This document shows, one piece after another, positions 32,986 to 41,310 of a DNA stretch of 64,000 nt. Both the position numbers and the translations under genes were made by a program. The number at the start of each line of letters is the position of its first letter. Positions within the stretch are counted from its first letter, which is position 1. Below the pieces are notes generated by a model. That model was not told the DNA's origin. It made no database searches and worked only from the letters and a program-made list of their open reading frames with translations. This stretch comes from Dehalococcoidia bacterium (lineage in GTDB: Bacteria > Chloroflexota > Dehalococcoidia > Tepidiformales > Tepidiformaceae): the NCBI GenBank assembly GCA_020853755.1, contig JADYYG010000062.1, forward strand, positions 124,001 through 188,000. The letters run 5' to 3'.

Positions 32986-32991
32986 AGTATA
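32986..32991 (-). promoter_or_regulatory. -10 box TATACT of the selenoprotein gene
   Basis: On the minus strand TATACT, 6 bases, then GTG at 32979; supports the GTG as the true start upstream of the UGA and a leaderless mRNA. Confidence 0.6.
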
Positions 32992-33032
32992 GCGGCCGCC
33001 GGGTGGCCCGGTTCAGCGCGGGGAGCGGCAGC

Positions 33033-33038
33033 TACACT
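33033..33038 (+). promoter_or_regulatory. -10 box TACACT of the PhzF gene
   Basis: TACACT, 6 bases, ATG at 33045, no RBS. With the oppositely oriented TATACT at 32986-32991 it makes a compact divergent promoter region. Confidence 0.6.
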
Positions 33039-33044
33039 CCTCGC

Positions 33045-33926
33045 ATGCCCGACTACCGCTTTGTCCAGGTCGATGTGTTCACGAACTCGCCGTTTGGCGG
33101 CAACCAGCTCGCCGTGTTCTCCGACGCGCGCGGCCTCGAGGCGGCGCAGATGCAGGCCATCGCTCGCGAGATGAACTTCTCCGAGAGTACGTTTGTCTTC
33201 CCTCCAGACGACCCAGCGAACGACGCGCGCGTCCGCATTTTCACACCGGGGCAGGAGTTGCCGATGGCCGGGCACCCGACGGTCGGGACGGCCTGGGTGC
33301 TCGGGACGGAACGGAACCGCGACCGGCTGACGTTCGAACTCGGCGTTGGGCCGACACCCGTGACGGTGCGGCGCGAATCGGCCTTCCGCGGCGCAGCGAC
33401 CATGCGCCAGCAACCGCCAACGTTTCGCGAAACGAGGGTCAGCAACGAGCTGGCTGCCGCGCTGCTTTCGCTCGAAACCGAAGCTGTGCACCCGGGCCTG
33501 CCGATCCTGCACGGCGGCGCGGGCGTGGACTACCTGTACGTGCCCCTTCGGTCGCGCGAGTTGCTGGCGGCGGCACGGCCCAACACGACGGCGATGGAGG
33601 CGTTCTTCGGCGATTCCTTCCACCGCGCGGTGTACGCCTTCAGCACCGAGCCGGACGCGGCGAGCGACGTGCGCGGGCGGATGTTCTTCCTCGTCAACGG
33701 CGCGCCCCTGGAAGACCCGGCGACGGGCAGTGCGGCCGGCCCGCTCGGCGGCTACCTGGTGAACCAGGGCGTCTGCGCGCCGGGGCTGATCCGCCTCCAG
33801 CAGGGGTACGAAATGGGCCGCCCCAGCGACATGGATGTCACGGTCGAAGGCGCCGCCAACGCCGTCGAGGCCGTGTACGTCGGCGGCGGCGTGGTGAAGG
33901 TCGCCGAGGGCGTGCTCTGGGCGTGA
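33045..33926 (+). CDS. PhzF-family isomerase/epimerase
   Basis: 293 residues with the duplicated diaminopimelate-epimerase-like fold. VDVFTNSPFGGNQLAVF, the catalytic Glu in EMNFSESTFVFPP, FTPGQELPMAGHPTVGTAWVL and EDPATGSAAGPLGGYLV are all present. PhzF of Pseudomonas isomerises a phenazine precursor, but most homologues, as probably here, have unknown small-molecule substrates. Divergent from the selenoprotein gene. Confidence 0.92.
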   Translation: MPDYRFVQVDVFTNSPFGGNQLAVFSDARGLEAAQMQAIAREMNFSESTFVFPPDDPANDARVRIFTPGQELPMAGHPTVGTAWVLGTERNRDRLTFELGVGPTPVTVRRESAFRGAATMRQQPPTFRETRVSNELAAALLSLETEAVHPGLPILHGGAGVDYLYVPLRSRELLAAARPNTTAMEAFFGDSFHRAVYAFSTEPDAASDVRGRMFFLVNGAPLEDPATGSAAGPLGGYLVNQGVCAPGLIRLQQGYEMGRPSDMDVTVEGAANAVEAVYVGGGVVKVAEGVLWA

Positions 33927-33930
33927 GGCG

Positions 33931-35232
33931 TTAGCCAGCGGGCGCGGCTTCGGCCACCGGCTCCTCGCCCGGCTCTTCGGCGCTGGAGGGCGGCGCTCCG
34001 GTGCGGCTGATCCGGTAGTTGCGGAGGTCCGGCATCTTCGCCCAGACCGCACCGACGACCGCGATGCAGCCTAGCCCGCCACTGACGACGGCGAAGGTGG
34101 CGTTCGTCACCGAAGCGACAAGGCCGGACTCCACCGCGCCGAGCTGGTTCGACGCACCGATAAAGAGCGAGTTCACGCTGCTGACACGGCCGCGCAGGTC
34201 GTCGGGTGTGCTCAGCTGGACAGTCGTCTGGCGCAGCACGACGCTGACCTGGTCAGCCATGCCGATGAACATGTACGTCGCGATCGAGAGGTAGATGCTT
34301 CGCGAGAGCCCGAAGACGACGGTTCCGAGCCCGAACAGCGCGACCGTGACCAGCAGCGCCCGGCCCGCGTTCCGGATGGGCGGCAGGAAGATGAGGGCGA
34401 CTGACATGAGGAGCGCGCCCGCATCGAGCGAGGCGAAGAGGATGCCGTAGCCGAGGCCGCCCACCTTCAGGATGTCCTTCGCGTAGATGGGCAGGAGCGC
34501 CGTCGCCCCGCCGAGGATGACCGCGAACATGTCGAGCGTCATCGCACCGAGGAGGACCTGGCGGTGGCGGACGAACTGCACGCCCTCCTTGATCGCCGCG
34601 AGGCTCACCGCCCGGCGAGCGCCGTCCTGCTCGCGCAGCTTGAGGAAGACCAGGGTCACGATGGAGATGAGGATGAGCACCGTGTGCGCCGCATACGCGC
34701 CGTCGACGCCTGTCAGGCCAATGAGCAGGCCGCCGACCGCCGGGCCGGTAACGAACGCGAACGACTGCAGGGTCGAACTGACAACAATGGCGTTCGCAAA
34801 CGTCTCGCGGGTGACGACCTGGGGAAGGAAGGCCTGCCGCGCCGGGTTTTCGAACGAGGAAGCGACCGCCACGAAGAGCACGAGCCCGTAAATGATGGGC
34901 AGTTCGATGGAGTTCGCCACCGTCAGGAAGTAGAGCGTGACCGAGGTGATGAGCGGCGCCAGCTGTGCGACCATCGCGATGCGGCGGCGGTCATGCCCAT
35001 CGGCGACTGCGCCGCCAACCAGCGTCAGGCCCAGGGACGGCCCGAAACGGGCTAGCCCGAGCATAGCCAGCTGGAACGCCGACCCGGAGATGTCGTACAC
35101 CTGCCAGGCGAGGGCGGCGTTGAGCATGGTCATCGCCATGCCCGAAGCAACGCGGCCGGCAGCGTACAGCAGGAAGTTCGGCTGGCGCAGGGCCGCCATC
35201 GGGTCGTGACGTTGGTGGTCTGGTTGGCCCAC
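33931..35232 (-). CDS. MFS transporter (EntS-like efflux type)
   Basis: 433 residues, 12 TM helices. AALRQPNFLLYAAGRVASGMAMTM and GGAVADGHDRRRIAMVAQ (loop 2-3 signature) are typical of the TIGR00900/EntS group of exporters; the tail is Glu/Pro-rich. GTG 35232 is preferred because TTGACG, 18 bases, CACGAT lies just upstream; an alternative ATG is at 35199. Substrate unknown. Confidence 0.86.
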   Translation of the reverse strand: MGQPDHQRHDPMAALRQPNFLLYAAGRVASGMAMTMLNAALAWQVYDISGSAFQLAMLGLARFGPSLGLTLVGGAVADGHDRRRIAMVAQLAPLITSVTLYFLTVANSIELPIIYGLVLFVAVASSFENPARQAFLPQVVTRETFANAIVVSSTLQSFAFVTGPAVGGLLIGLTGVDGAYAAHTVLILISIVTLVFLKLREQDGARRAVSLAAIKEGVQFVRHRQVLLGAMTLDMFAVILGGATALLPIYAKDILKVGGLGYGILFASLDAGALLMSVALIFLPPIRNAGRALLVTVALFGLGTVVFGLSRSIYLSIATYMFIGMADQVSVVLRQTTVQLSTPDDLRGRVSSVNSLFIGASNQLGAVESGLVASVTNATFAVVSGGLGCIAVVGAVWAKMPDLRNYRISRTGAPPSSAEEPGEEPVAEAAPAG

Positions 35233-35318
35233 GGACCGGGAAATCGTGGGGCGAAGGCCCCCGCGCCGTCAACGCGAAGCTGGGCACGGAGGCGCTACCG
35301 CCGGTGGCTTCCACGCTG

Positions 35319-35324
35319 TACGTT
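35319..35324 (+). promoter_or_regulatory. -10-like TACGTT of the two-domain CoA-transferase gene
   Basis: TACGTT, 6 bases, ATG at 35331. No RBS. It fits the TANNNT spacing of other leaderless candidates here. Confidence 0.4.
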
Positions 35325-35330
35325 TCGCGC

Positions 35331-37640
35331 ATGCCTGCACTCACTGATGTTTCCGTCGTCGAAATCGCCACTGGCGTGGCCGGGCCATACTGCGGCCGCC
35401 TCCTCGCCGACCTCGGGGCGCAGGTCATCAAGGTCGAGTCAGGCGCGGGCGACCCGCTGCGCGCAGCAGCGCCGCTGGTCAACGGCGAGAGCGCGTTCTT
35501 CAACTACCTGAACGCCGGGAAGCTGGGTGTCGAGGCGGAACTCGGCTCGAGGGAACTGGACTCATTGGTGCGCCGCGCCGACATCGTCATCCACGACCTC
35601 CAGGGCCCGGCCGCCGACGCCCTGGACGCGGACATCCGTGCATCCAACCCGCGCGCGGGGGTCATTGCGGTCACGCCCTACGGCCGGAGCGGGCCGCGGC
35701 ACGCCTGGCAGTCGACCCCGTTCACGGAGTGGGCGACTGGCGGGTTCTTCTTCATCGCCGGGGATCCTGCGCGCGAGCCGCTGGCGCTGCCCGGTTACCA
35801 GGCGGCGTTCCACGCCGGGCTGCAGGCGGGCGTCGCGACGATGGCGGCGCTCTGGCACTCGCGCCAGGCCGGGACGGGCCAGGTCATCGAAATCTCCCAC
35901 CAGGAAGCCACCCTCAGCGACCACTGCTGGCTCACCACGATGTGGACGCATATGGGCCAGGTGCAGAAGCGCGCCGGCAGCCTCTATGTGCCCTGCGCCG
36001 ACGGCTGGGTCTTCCTCTTCCCGCTGGTGCCGTACCCGAACCTGTTCCTCGTGATGGAGCGCTTCGACCTGTACGAAGACGAATCGCTGCACATGCCCGT
36101 GAACTGGCTGGCGCGCTTCCCGGAGGTGTTCGCAGCCTTCAGCGAATGGTGCGCCACCCGCACGAAGGACGAGATCTACCACGCTTGCCAGGAACTGCGC
36201 GTCGCCGTGTCGCCCGTCGCCACGATGGCCGACGTTGCGGCCAGCGACCAGCTCACCGCGCGCGACTGGTTCGGGACAGTGGCCGCAGGCGGCAAGCAGT
36301 TCACCGCGCCGGGGTTCCCGTACAAACTCATGGGCACGCCCTGCGAGCAACCCGGCCCTGCGCCGTCACGCGGCCAACACAACGGCCAGGCGCTCTCCCC
36401 GGACTTCCAGTGGGCGAACACCGGGGTCAGGCCGGACGGCCGCAGCGCTGGCGATGGGCCGCTGACCGGGCTGCGCGTCCTCGAAATGACGGCGAACTGG
36501 GCCGGGCCGATCGCCGCCCGCCATTTCGCCGACCTCGGGGCAGACGTTATTAAGATCGAACTACAGACGAAGCCAGCCACGCGAACACTCATCGCGCCGA
36601 ATGACGACGTCTGGCCCGACTTCTTCAACCGCTCCGCCTACTTCAACAAGCTCAACCGGAACAAGCGCGGCATGTCGCTCGACGTTTCGAAGCCGCGCGG
36701 CAAGGAACTCTTCCTCGAACTCGTGAAGCAGGCCGACGTGGTCATCGAGAACAACGCGGCGCGCGTCATGGGCCAGCTTGGCCTCGACTACAGCGTGCTT
36801 TCGGCAGCGAACCCGGCGATCGTCATGTGCTCGCTTTCTGGCTTCGGCAACACGGGCCCGGTGCGGAACTACAGCGCCTACGGCAGCAACATCGAGACGC
36901 TGAGCGGGCTGGCCAGCCTTCTGGGGTACGACAATCGCCAGTTCTTCGGCACGGGCAGCTTCTACGCCGACCCGGTCTCGGGGAACCACGCGACCGTCGC
37001 GGTGCTCGCTGCTCTCCATGCCCGAAGGACGAGCGGGAAGGGCCAGTGGATCGACATGGCGCTGCTCGAAGCCGTCGAGTCGTTCCTCGCGCAGGACTTC
37101 CTTCGCTACACGACGAGCGGTGTAACACCGGAGCCGCTCGGTTCGCAGTGGGGCGAGGGCTACCTCTACCAGGGGACCTACCCAACGCTCGGGAAGGACT
37201 GCTGGCTGGCGGTAACCGTCCGCGACACGGCCGATGCCGCCGCTGTGGATCGGGTTACCGGCGGGCAGGGCGAACCGGCCCTGCGCGAGTGGGCGCTCAC
37301 CCAGAACCACGAGGCCGCCGCGAACCTGCTGCAGGCGGCCGGCGTCCCGGCCGCGCCGGTCATGCAGAACTGGGAAATCATCTCCGACAACCACCTCAAC
37401 GACCGGGGCTTCTTCATGAACATTCGCCATGAGACGGCGGGGACGCGGCCGTACCCGGCCTTCGCCTGGCGCTTCAGCGAAACACCGGCGACGGTCAGGC
37501 ACGCCGCGCCGATGTTCGCCGAGCACAACCGGGAGGTCTTCCGCGAACTGCTCGGGGTCGAAGGGGCAGCCTACGAACAGCTCATCGCGGAGGGCGTGAC
37601 CGGCGAGGCGCCTGTGTTCGCGGCAGGGGCGCAACTGTGA
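35331..37640 (+). CDS. Fused two-domain class III (CaiB/BaiF) CoA-transferase
   Basis: 769 residues, about twice the usual 400. Two complete family III domains in tandem: first about 1-375 (VVEIATGVAGPYCGRLLADLGAQVIKVE), second about 380-760 (VLEMTANWAGPIAARHFADLGADVIKIE). The catalytic Asp that carries the carboxylate as an aspartyl anhydride is present in the second domain (WIDMALLEA, Asp575) but reads Glu in the first (VIEISHQEA, Glu187). The active enzyme is normally an interlocked dimer, so the fusion may be a pseudo-dimer with one working site. Substrate unknown. Stop overlaps the next start (GTGA). Confidence 0.88.
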   Translation: MPALTDVSVVEIATGVAGPYCGRLLADLGAQVIKVESGAGDPLRAAAPLVNGESAFFNYLNAGKLGVEAELGSRELDSLVRRADIVIHDLQGPAADALDADIRASNPRAGVIAVTPYGRSGPRHAWQSTPFTEWATGGFFFIAGDPAREPLALPGYQAAFHAGLQAGVATMAALWHSRQAGTGQVIEISHQEATLSDHCWLTTMWTHMGQVQKRAGSLYVPCADGWVFLFPLVPYPNLFLVMERFDLYEDESLHMPVNWLARFPEVFAAFSEWCATRTKDEIYHACQELRVAVSPVATMADVAASDQLTARDWFGTVAAGGKQFTAPGFPYKLMGTPCEQPGPAPSRGQHNGQALSPDFQWANTGVRPDGRSAGDGPLTGLRVLEMTANWAGPIAARHFADLGADVIKIELQTKPATRTLIAPNDDVWPDFFNRSAYFNKLNRNKRGMSLDVSKPRGKELFLELVKQADVVIENNAARVMGQLGLDYSVLSAANPAIVMCSLSGFGNTGPVRNYSAYGSNIETLSGLASLLGYDNRQFFGTGSFYADPVSGNHATVAVLAALHARRTSGKGQWIDMALLEAVESFLAQDFLRYTTSGVTPEPLGSQWGEGYLYQGTYPTLGKDCWLAVTVRDTADAAAVDRVTGGQGEPALREWALTQNHEAAANLLQAAGVPAAPVMQNWEIISDNHLNDRGFFMNIRHETAGTRPYPAFAWRFSETPATVRHAAPMFAEHNREVFRELLGVEGAAYEQLIAEGVTGEAPVFAAGAQL

Positions 37641-37969
37641 CCGCGGTGCTCGTGCTATTGCCGCAGGGCCTCGCCCGGCCGCCGTTGCCGGAAGGCGCGA
37701 TGCTGGTCCCGTTCCAGACAGCCTTCGACGCCGCAGTTGCCCTGCGTGCAAGCGATGCCCCGGCCGTGCTGGTGACCGACGGACTGGACGCCGAAGACCT
37801 CGACACGCTGGCGGCGGCCCTCCGGGAGCGTCAGGGCCAGTGCATCGAGGTGCGTTACGGCGGCTGGGACGGCGAAAGCCACTCGCCGGTCAGCGGAGCG
37901 TGCCGGGGCGTTGTCTCGGGGTTCGGGCCGGACGGACTCCAACGGGCGGCGGCGCTGCTCGCGGGGTAG
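37637..37969 (+). CDS. Hypothetical protein coupled to the CoA-transferase gene
   Basis: 110 residues, GTG start overlapping the CoA-transferase stop by 4 bases. Ala/Leu-rich alpha/beta sequence (AVLVTDGLDAEDLDTLAAALRERQGQCIEVRYGGWDGESHSPVSGACRGVVSGFG) resembling the small nucleotide-binding or flavodoxin-like subunits, but no family is certain. The coupling suggests a job linked to the same CoA-ester pathway. Confidence 0.6.
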   Translation: MTAVLVLLPQGLARPPLPEGAMLVPFQTAFDAAVALRASDAPAVLVTDGLDAEDLDTLAAALRERQGQCIEVRYGGWDGESHSPVSGACRGVVSGFGPDGLQRAAALLAG

Positions 37970-37975
37970 CGGCCT

Positions 37976-38428
37976 CTACTGGAACTCGACGGTGTGGCGG
38001 ACCGCTTCGAAGCCCTTCATGAGCATGAGCCGGCGCGGCCGCAGGCAGAAGAGCTGGCCGGCGTCGGTGAAGACGGCAGCCATCCGGTTCTTCCCGGAGA
38101 GTTCGGCGAGAAGGGCCTCGCGCCGCGGGTCGCCCGGGGGCACTTCAAGCGCGCGGCCTTCGATGACGACCCGGTTGAACGCGGTCCAGTCCCCGCGAAT
38201 GACCTCGCGGTTGTCGATCAGGAAGGATGCCTCGGGTGTGGCGGCCACGTTGCGGGCGTGCTGGGCGCGGGCGTTGCTGCCGAACAGCACTTCGCCGTTG
38301 GCGCGCAGGTGGAACAGGACGAAGGTGACGTAGGGCGTCCCATCTTCGGCATGGGTAGTGGCGAGCGTGCCGCCAGGTTGTCCGGCAGCCAGCGCGGCGG
38401 CCTCGATGAGTATCTCTTCGCGTTCCAC
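37976..38428 (-). CDS. Pyridoxamine-5'-phosphate-oxidase-like flavin/F420-binding protein
   Basis: 150 residues from GTG 38428, which has TAAAAT 7 bases upstream. Split beta-barrel fold: GGTLATTHAEDGTPYVTFVLFHLRANGEVLFGSNARAQHARNVAATPEASFLID, with LVIEGRALEV-like segments and the closing LFCLRPRRLMLMKGF. The family binds FMN, heme or F420 and reduces small substrates. Convergent with the preceding gene. Confidence 0.8.
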   Translation of the reverse strand: MEREEILIEAAALAAGQPGGTLATTHAEDGTPYVTFVLFHLRANGEVLFGSNARAQHARNVAATPEASFLIDNREVIRGDWTAFNRVVIEGRALEVPPGDPRREALLAELSGKNRMAAVFTDAGQLFCLRPRRLMLMKGFEAVRHTVEFQ

Positions 38429-38435
38429 GCCGCGG

Positions 38436-38441
38436 ATTTTA
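38436..38441 (-). promoter_or_regulatory. -10 box TAAAAT of the flavin-protein gene
   Basis: Minus strand TAAAAT, 7 bases, GTG at 38428; no RBS. One of the best matches to the leaderless pattern. Confidence 0.6.
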
Positions 38442-38469
38442 CGGCAGGCCCTGCAAGGCGCTTCGCCTG

Positions 38470-39510
38470 CTACACCTTCATCCAGGAGAGATGCTTGCCG
38501 CGCATGACCTTGGCCAGTTGGCCGCGCTCCCAGAGGTACTCCAGGTGCGCGAGCGTTTCGCCAACGGCGGCGCGCTGCATGTGCGGTTCGAAGTCGGCGA
38601 GCGACCCCGTGGCCCACTTCACGCGGCCGGCCACATCCCAGCCGTTGGAGCCGCCGTCATCGACGCAGTTCAGCATCTCTTCCAGGCGTTCCTCGTGGTG
38701 CACTTCGATTTCGTTGATGCGCTTCTTCAGGTCGCTGATTTCGAACTCATGCGCCGGCAGGACGACATCGACGTCGAGGTCGATGAGCAGGCGGAGCGAC
38801 CGGATGTAGGCCCCGAGCGGGTTGCCGTGGTTCTGGGTGTTAATCGAAACGTTCGGCGTGATCGTCGGGAGGATGTGGTCGCCGGTGAGCAGGATCTTGC
38901 GGTTCGGTTCGTACAGGCAGATGTGGCCCGGCGAGTGGCCCGGCGTCCAGATGATCTCGAAGTCGAAATCGCCGACCTTGAAGGTTTCGCCGCCCTTGAC
39001 CTCGGTGTCCGGCGGGACGGCCGCGACCATGCCGATCATGCCCATCGAGCCGCGGGACATATTCGGGCTGTCCATTGGCGGAACGCCGTTGCTCTCCATG
39101 AAGGCGGCCATATCGTCCATGAGGCCCTTGGGAGCGAAGTAGCGGGCGGTGATGACCTCGGCGTCCTTCTCGTGAAGGACCAGTTCGCAGCTCGAAATCT
39201 GCTTCAGCCGCCCGGCCATGCCGTAGTGGTCGGGATGGACGTGGGTGATGACGAGCTTGTTGATTTCCGAAGGATGCGAGCCGTGCTCGCCCATCCCCTG
39301 TTCGAGCGCAGAATAGGCAGAGTCGGTGTTCCAGCCGCAGTCCACCAGTACGGTGTCGCCGCCGTCCTTGATCAGGTACGGGAGGACGTACGGGAGGCCC
39401 TTCGTGACCCTGGGGTGCTCCTGCAGCTGTTTGCGGAGCATCCGCGCGTCCTCGATCGTGAACTGCGGGAAGGGCGTGAGAAGCTGGTAGATGCCGTCGA
39501 TGATCTTCAT
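38470..39510 (-). CDS. MBL-fold metallo-hydrolase
   Basis: 346 residues from ATG 39510 (MKIIDGIYQLLTPFPQ). THVHPDHYG is the zinc motif, with further ligands in WTPGHSPGHICL, LLTGDHILP and LPAHEFE. A C-terminal helical extension of about 80 residues (DLKKRINEIEVHHEERLEEML) is like that of the group that includes hydroxyacylglutathione-hydrolase-like and LACTB2-type enzymes. TAGGAT at 39581-39576 (minus strand) is a possible -10 about 65 bases upstream. Substrate unknown. Confidence 0.86.
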   Translation of the reverse strand: MKIIDGIYQLLTPFPQFTIEDARMLRKQLQEHPRVTKGLPYVLPYLIKDGGDTVLVDCGWNTDSAYSALEQGMGEHGSHPSEINKLVITHVHPDHYGMAGRLKQISSCELVLHEKDAEVITARYFAPKGLMDDMAAFMESNGVPPMDSPNMSRGSMGMIGMVAAVPPDTEVKGGETFKVGDFDFEIIWTPGHSPGHICLYEPNRKILLTGDHILPTITPNVSINTQNHGNPLGAYIRSLRLLIDLDVDVVLPAHEFEISDLKKRINEIEVHHEERLEEMLNCVDDGGSNGWDVAGRVKWATGSLADFEPHMQRAAVGETLAHLEYLWERGQLAKVMRGKHLSWMKV

Positions 39511-39603
39511 GTGCGGGCCGTGACCCCCTGCTCGGGCTCGCCGTCCCACACGGGGGGTTTGGCGGCTGATTGCCCATCCTACAGGAGCCGCGCCGATGCG
39601 TGG

Positions 39604-40509
39604 TCAGCGGCTGAGCGCGATGACGGCCGCCCAGGCGAGGCCACTCAGCAGGTGGTAACGCGCCGTGGCCTTGAGCACCGGGTTGAGCGCCCGGCCGGAG
39701 ACGCCTTCTCGAATCGGGCGGACGAGCCGGACCGCAAGCGCGGCTGAAGCGACTACCGCCGCGAGCGCGAACTCGACCCCGGCGAAGGTTGTTGCGGCCA
39801 TTGCCACCCACGCGGCTGCGAGCAGGAAGAGGAACCAGCGGCGCGTCCCGGCGTCTCCCATGACCACGCCGAGGGTGCGCTTGCCCGCCTGCCGGTCGGT
39901 CGCGATGTCCCGGAGGTTGTTGACCACAAGGATGGCCGTGACGGTGCAACCCACCGGGATGGCCGCGAGCACCGAGAGCTTGCTGACGGATTCGGCCTGG
40001 ACGAAGTAGGTGCCGATGGTGGCGACCAGCCCGAAGAAGACGAACGTGAACAGGTCGCCGAGGGCGTGATAGCCGATGGGCCACGGCCCGCCGGTGTAGA
40101 CAAGGGCGCCGGCGATGCTCGCGAGGCCGACGGCAATGATCGGCCAGCCCGCGACTGCGACGAGGTACACCCCGGCGAGCATGGCGACGGCGAACGACGC
40201 CCACATCCCGGCCTTCATCGTCGCGGGGGAGAGCAAGCCGAGCTGGGTCGCGCGCGGCGGGCCGAGGCGCTCAGACGTGTCGGCGCCGCGTTCGAAGTCG
40301 AACACATCGTTGGCAAAGTTCGCGCCAACCTGGAGCGCCAGCGCCCCGAGCATCGCCGCGGCGGCGGGCAAGAGGTCGAACGCGCGGTCGTGGTAGGCCA
40401 GGGCGATGCCGACGATGACCGGCGTGACCGCGGCGGTCAGTGTTGGCAGGCGGACCGCCATCTTCCAGGCCTGGGCCGTGGTTGGCTTCGAAGCCGCGGC
40501 AGCGGTCAC
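39604..40509 (-). CDS. menA: 1,4-dihydroxy-2-naphthoate polyprenyltransferase
   Basis: 301 residues, GTG start overlapping the menG stop by 4 bases. UbiA-family membrane prenyltransferase with eight or nine TM helices; the two Asp-rich motifs are NFANDVFDFERGAD (about 55) and NNLRDIATDRQAGKRTL (about 185). Attaches the polyprenyl tail to dihydroxynaphthoate in menaquinone synthesis. It follows the methylase for the next step in the same transcript. In-frame sequence upstream of the GTG is inside menG and is not coding in this frame. Confidence 0.93.
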   Translation of the reverse strand: MTAAAASKPTTAQAWKMAVRLPTLTAAVTPVIVGIALAYHDRAFDLLPAAAAMLGALALQVGANFANDVFDFERGADTSERLGPPRATQLGLLSPATMKAGMWASFAVAMLAGVYLVAVAGWPIIAVGLASIAGALVYTGGPWPIGYHALGDLFTFVFFGLVATIGTYFVQAESVSKLSVLAAIPVGCTVTAILVVNNLRDIATDRQAGKRTLGVVMGDAGTRRWFLFLLAAAWVAMAATTFAGVEFALAAVVASAALAVRLVRPIREGVSGRALNPVLKATARYHLLSGLAWAAVIALSR

Positions 40510-41207
40510 GCGCGCACCGCGCTGACCGACTGGATGGCCCCGAACATCGGCGAACGCTTCCGGATTTGCTTGAAGCCGGCTTCCTGGAGCATGCGCACCA
40601 GTTCCTGCTGGGTGGGCAGGTAGACCGCCGATTGGGGCAGATAGCGGTAGGCGGCATCGCGGCCAACCCAGCCGCCGACACGCGGGACAACGCGGTCGAA
40701 GTACAACGAATGCCCTGCTCGCACGGCGCGGTTCGCTGGGCGGTCGACTTCGAGGAGGCCGAGGCGGCCGCCGGGCTTGAGGACGCGCGCCAGTTCGTGG
40801 AGGACCGGCGGGATGCTGACGAAGTTGCGCAGCGCGAACCCGGAAACGGCGGCATCGAAGCTGCCATCGGCGAGCGGCAGGCGGAGGGCGTCGCCCTGCA
40901 CCCATGCGCCTTCCGGAGCGCGCTGCCCGGCAACCTCCAGCATCCCGCGCGAGAAATCCAGGCCCACGGCCGCAGCGCCGGTGGCCCGGCAAATCTCGCT
41001 GAAATCGCCGGTCCCGCAGGCGAGGTCGAGCACGCGGTCACCGGGGCCGATTTCGATCCGCCGGACGAGTTCACGCCGCCAGCGCTGGTCTGCGTTGAAG
41101 GTCATCACGCGGTTCACGCGGTCATAGCGCGCCGCTATCCGGTCGAACATCGCCTGGACGGAGGCGGCCTTTTCCTCGGGTGCTGGAAGCACGCTCACAC
41201 GGGCCAT
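40506..41207 (-). CDS. menG: Demethylmenaquinone methyltransferase (UbiE/MenG)
   Basis: 233 residues. SAM-dependent methylase: KAASVQAMFDRIAARYDRVNRVMTFNADQRWRR at the start is the UbiE family signature, VLDLACGTGDFS binds SAM, and VLKPGGRLGLLEVDRP precedes the last strand. Methylates demethylmenaquinone, the final step of menaquinone synthesis. Together menG-menA argue for a respiring organism that uses menaquinone. CGGAG lies almost against the ATG, an awkward RBS spacing. Confidence 0.94.
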   Translation of the reverse strand: MARVSVLPAPEEKAASVQAMFDRIAARYDRVNRVMTFNADQRWRRELVRRIEIGPGDRVLDLACGTGDFSEICRATGAAAVGLDFSRGMLEVAGQRAPEGAWVQGDALRLPLADGSFDAAVSGFALRNFVSIPPVLHELARVLKPGGRLGLLEVDRPANRAVRAGHSLYFDRVVPRVGGWVGRDAAYRYLPQSAVYLPTQQELVRMLQEAGFKQIRKRSPMFGAIQSVSAVRA

Positions 41208-41310
41208 TCTCCGGGAAATTTTCGTTAGGAAACGTGTGGGCGCTGACTTCCCACAAGCGTTGCGCCATCGAACGTTCGGTTCACAACCCGGATTGGTAAG
41301 GCAGGCAACG

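Noticed and set aside
40510-40992. N-terminal extension of menA into menG
   Set aside because: The extension is an out-of-frame reading of menG. menA similarity begins just after the GTG that overlaps the menG stop.
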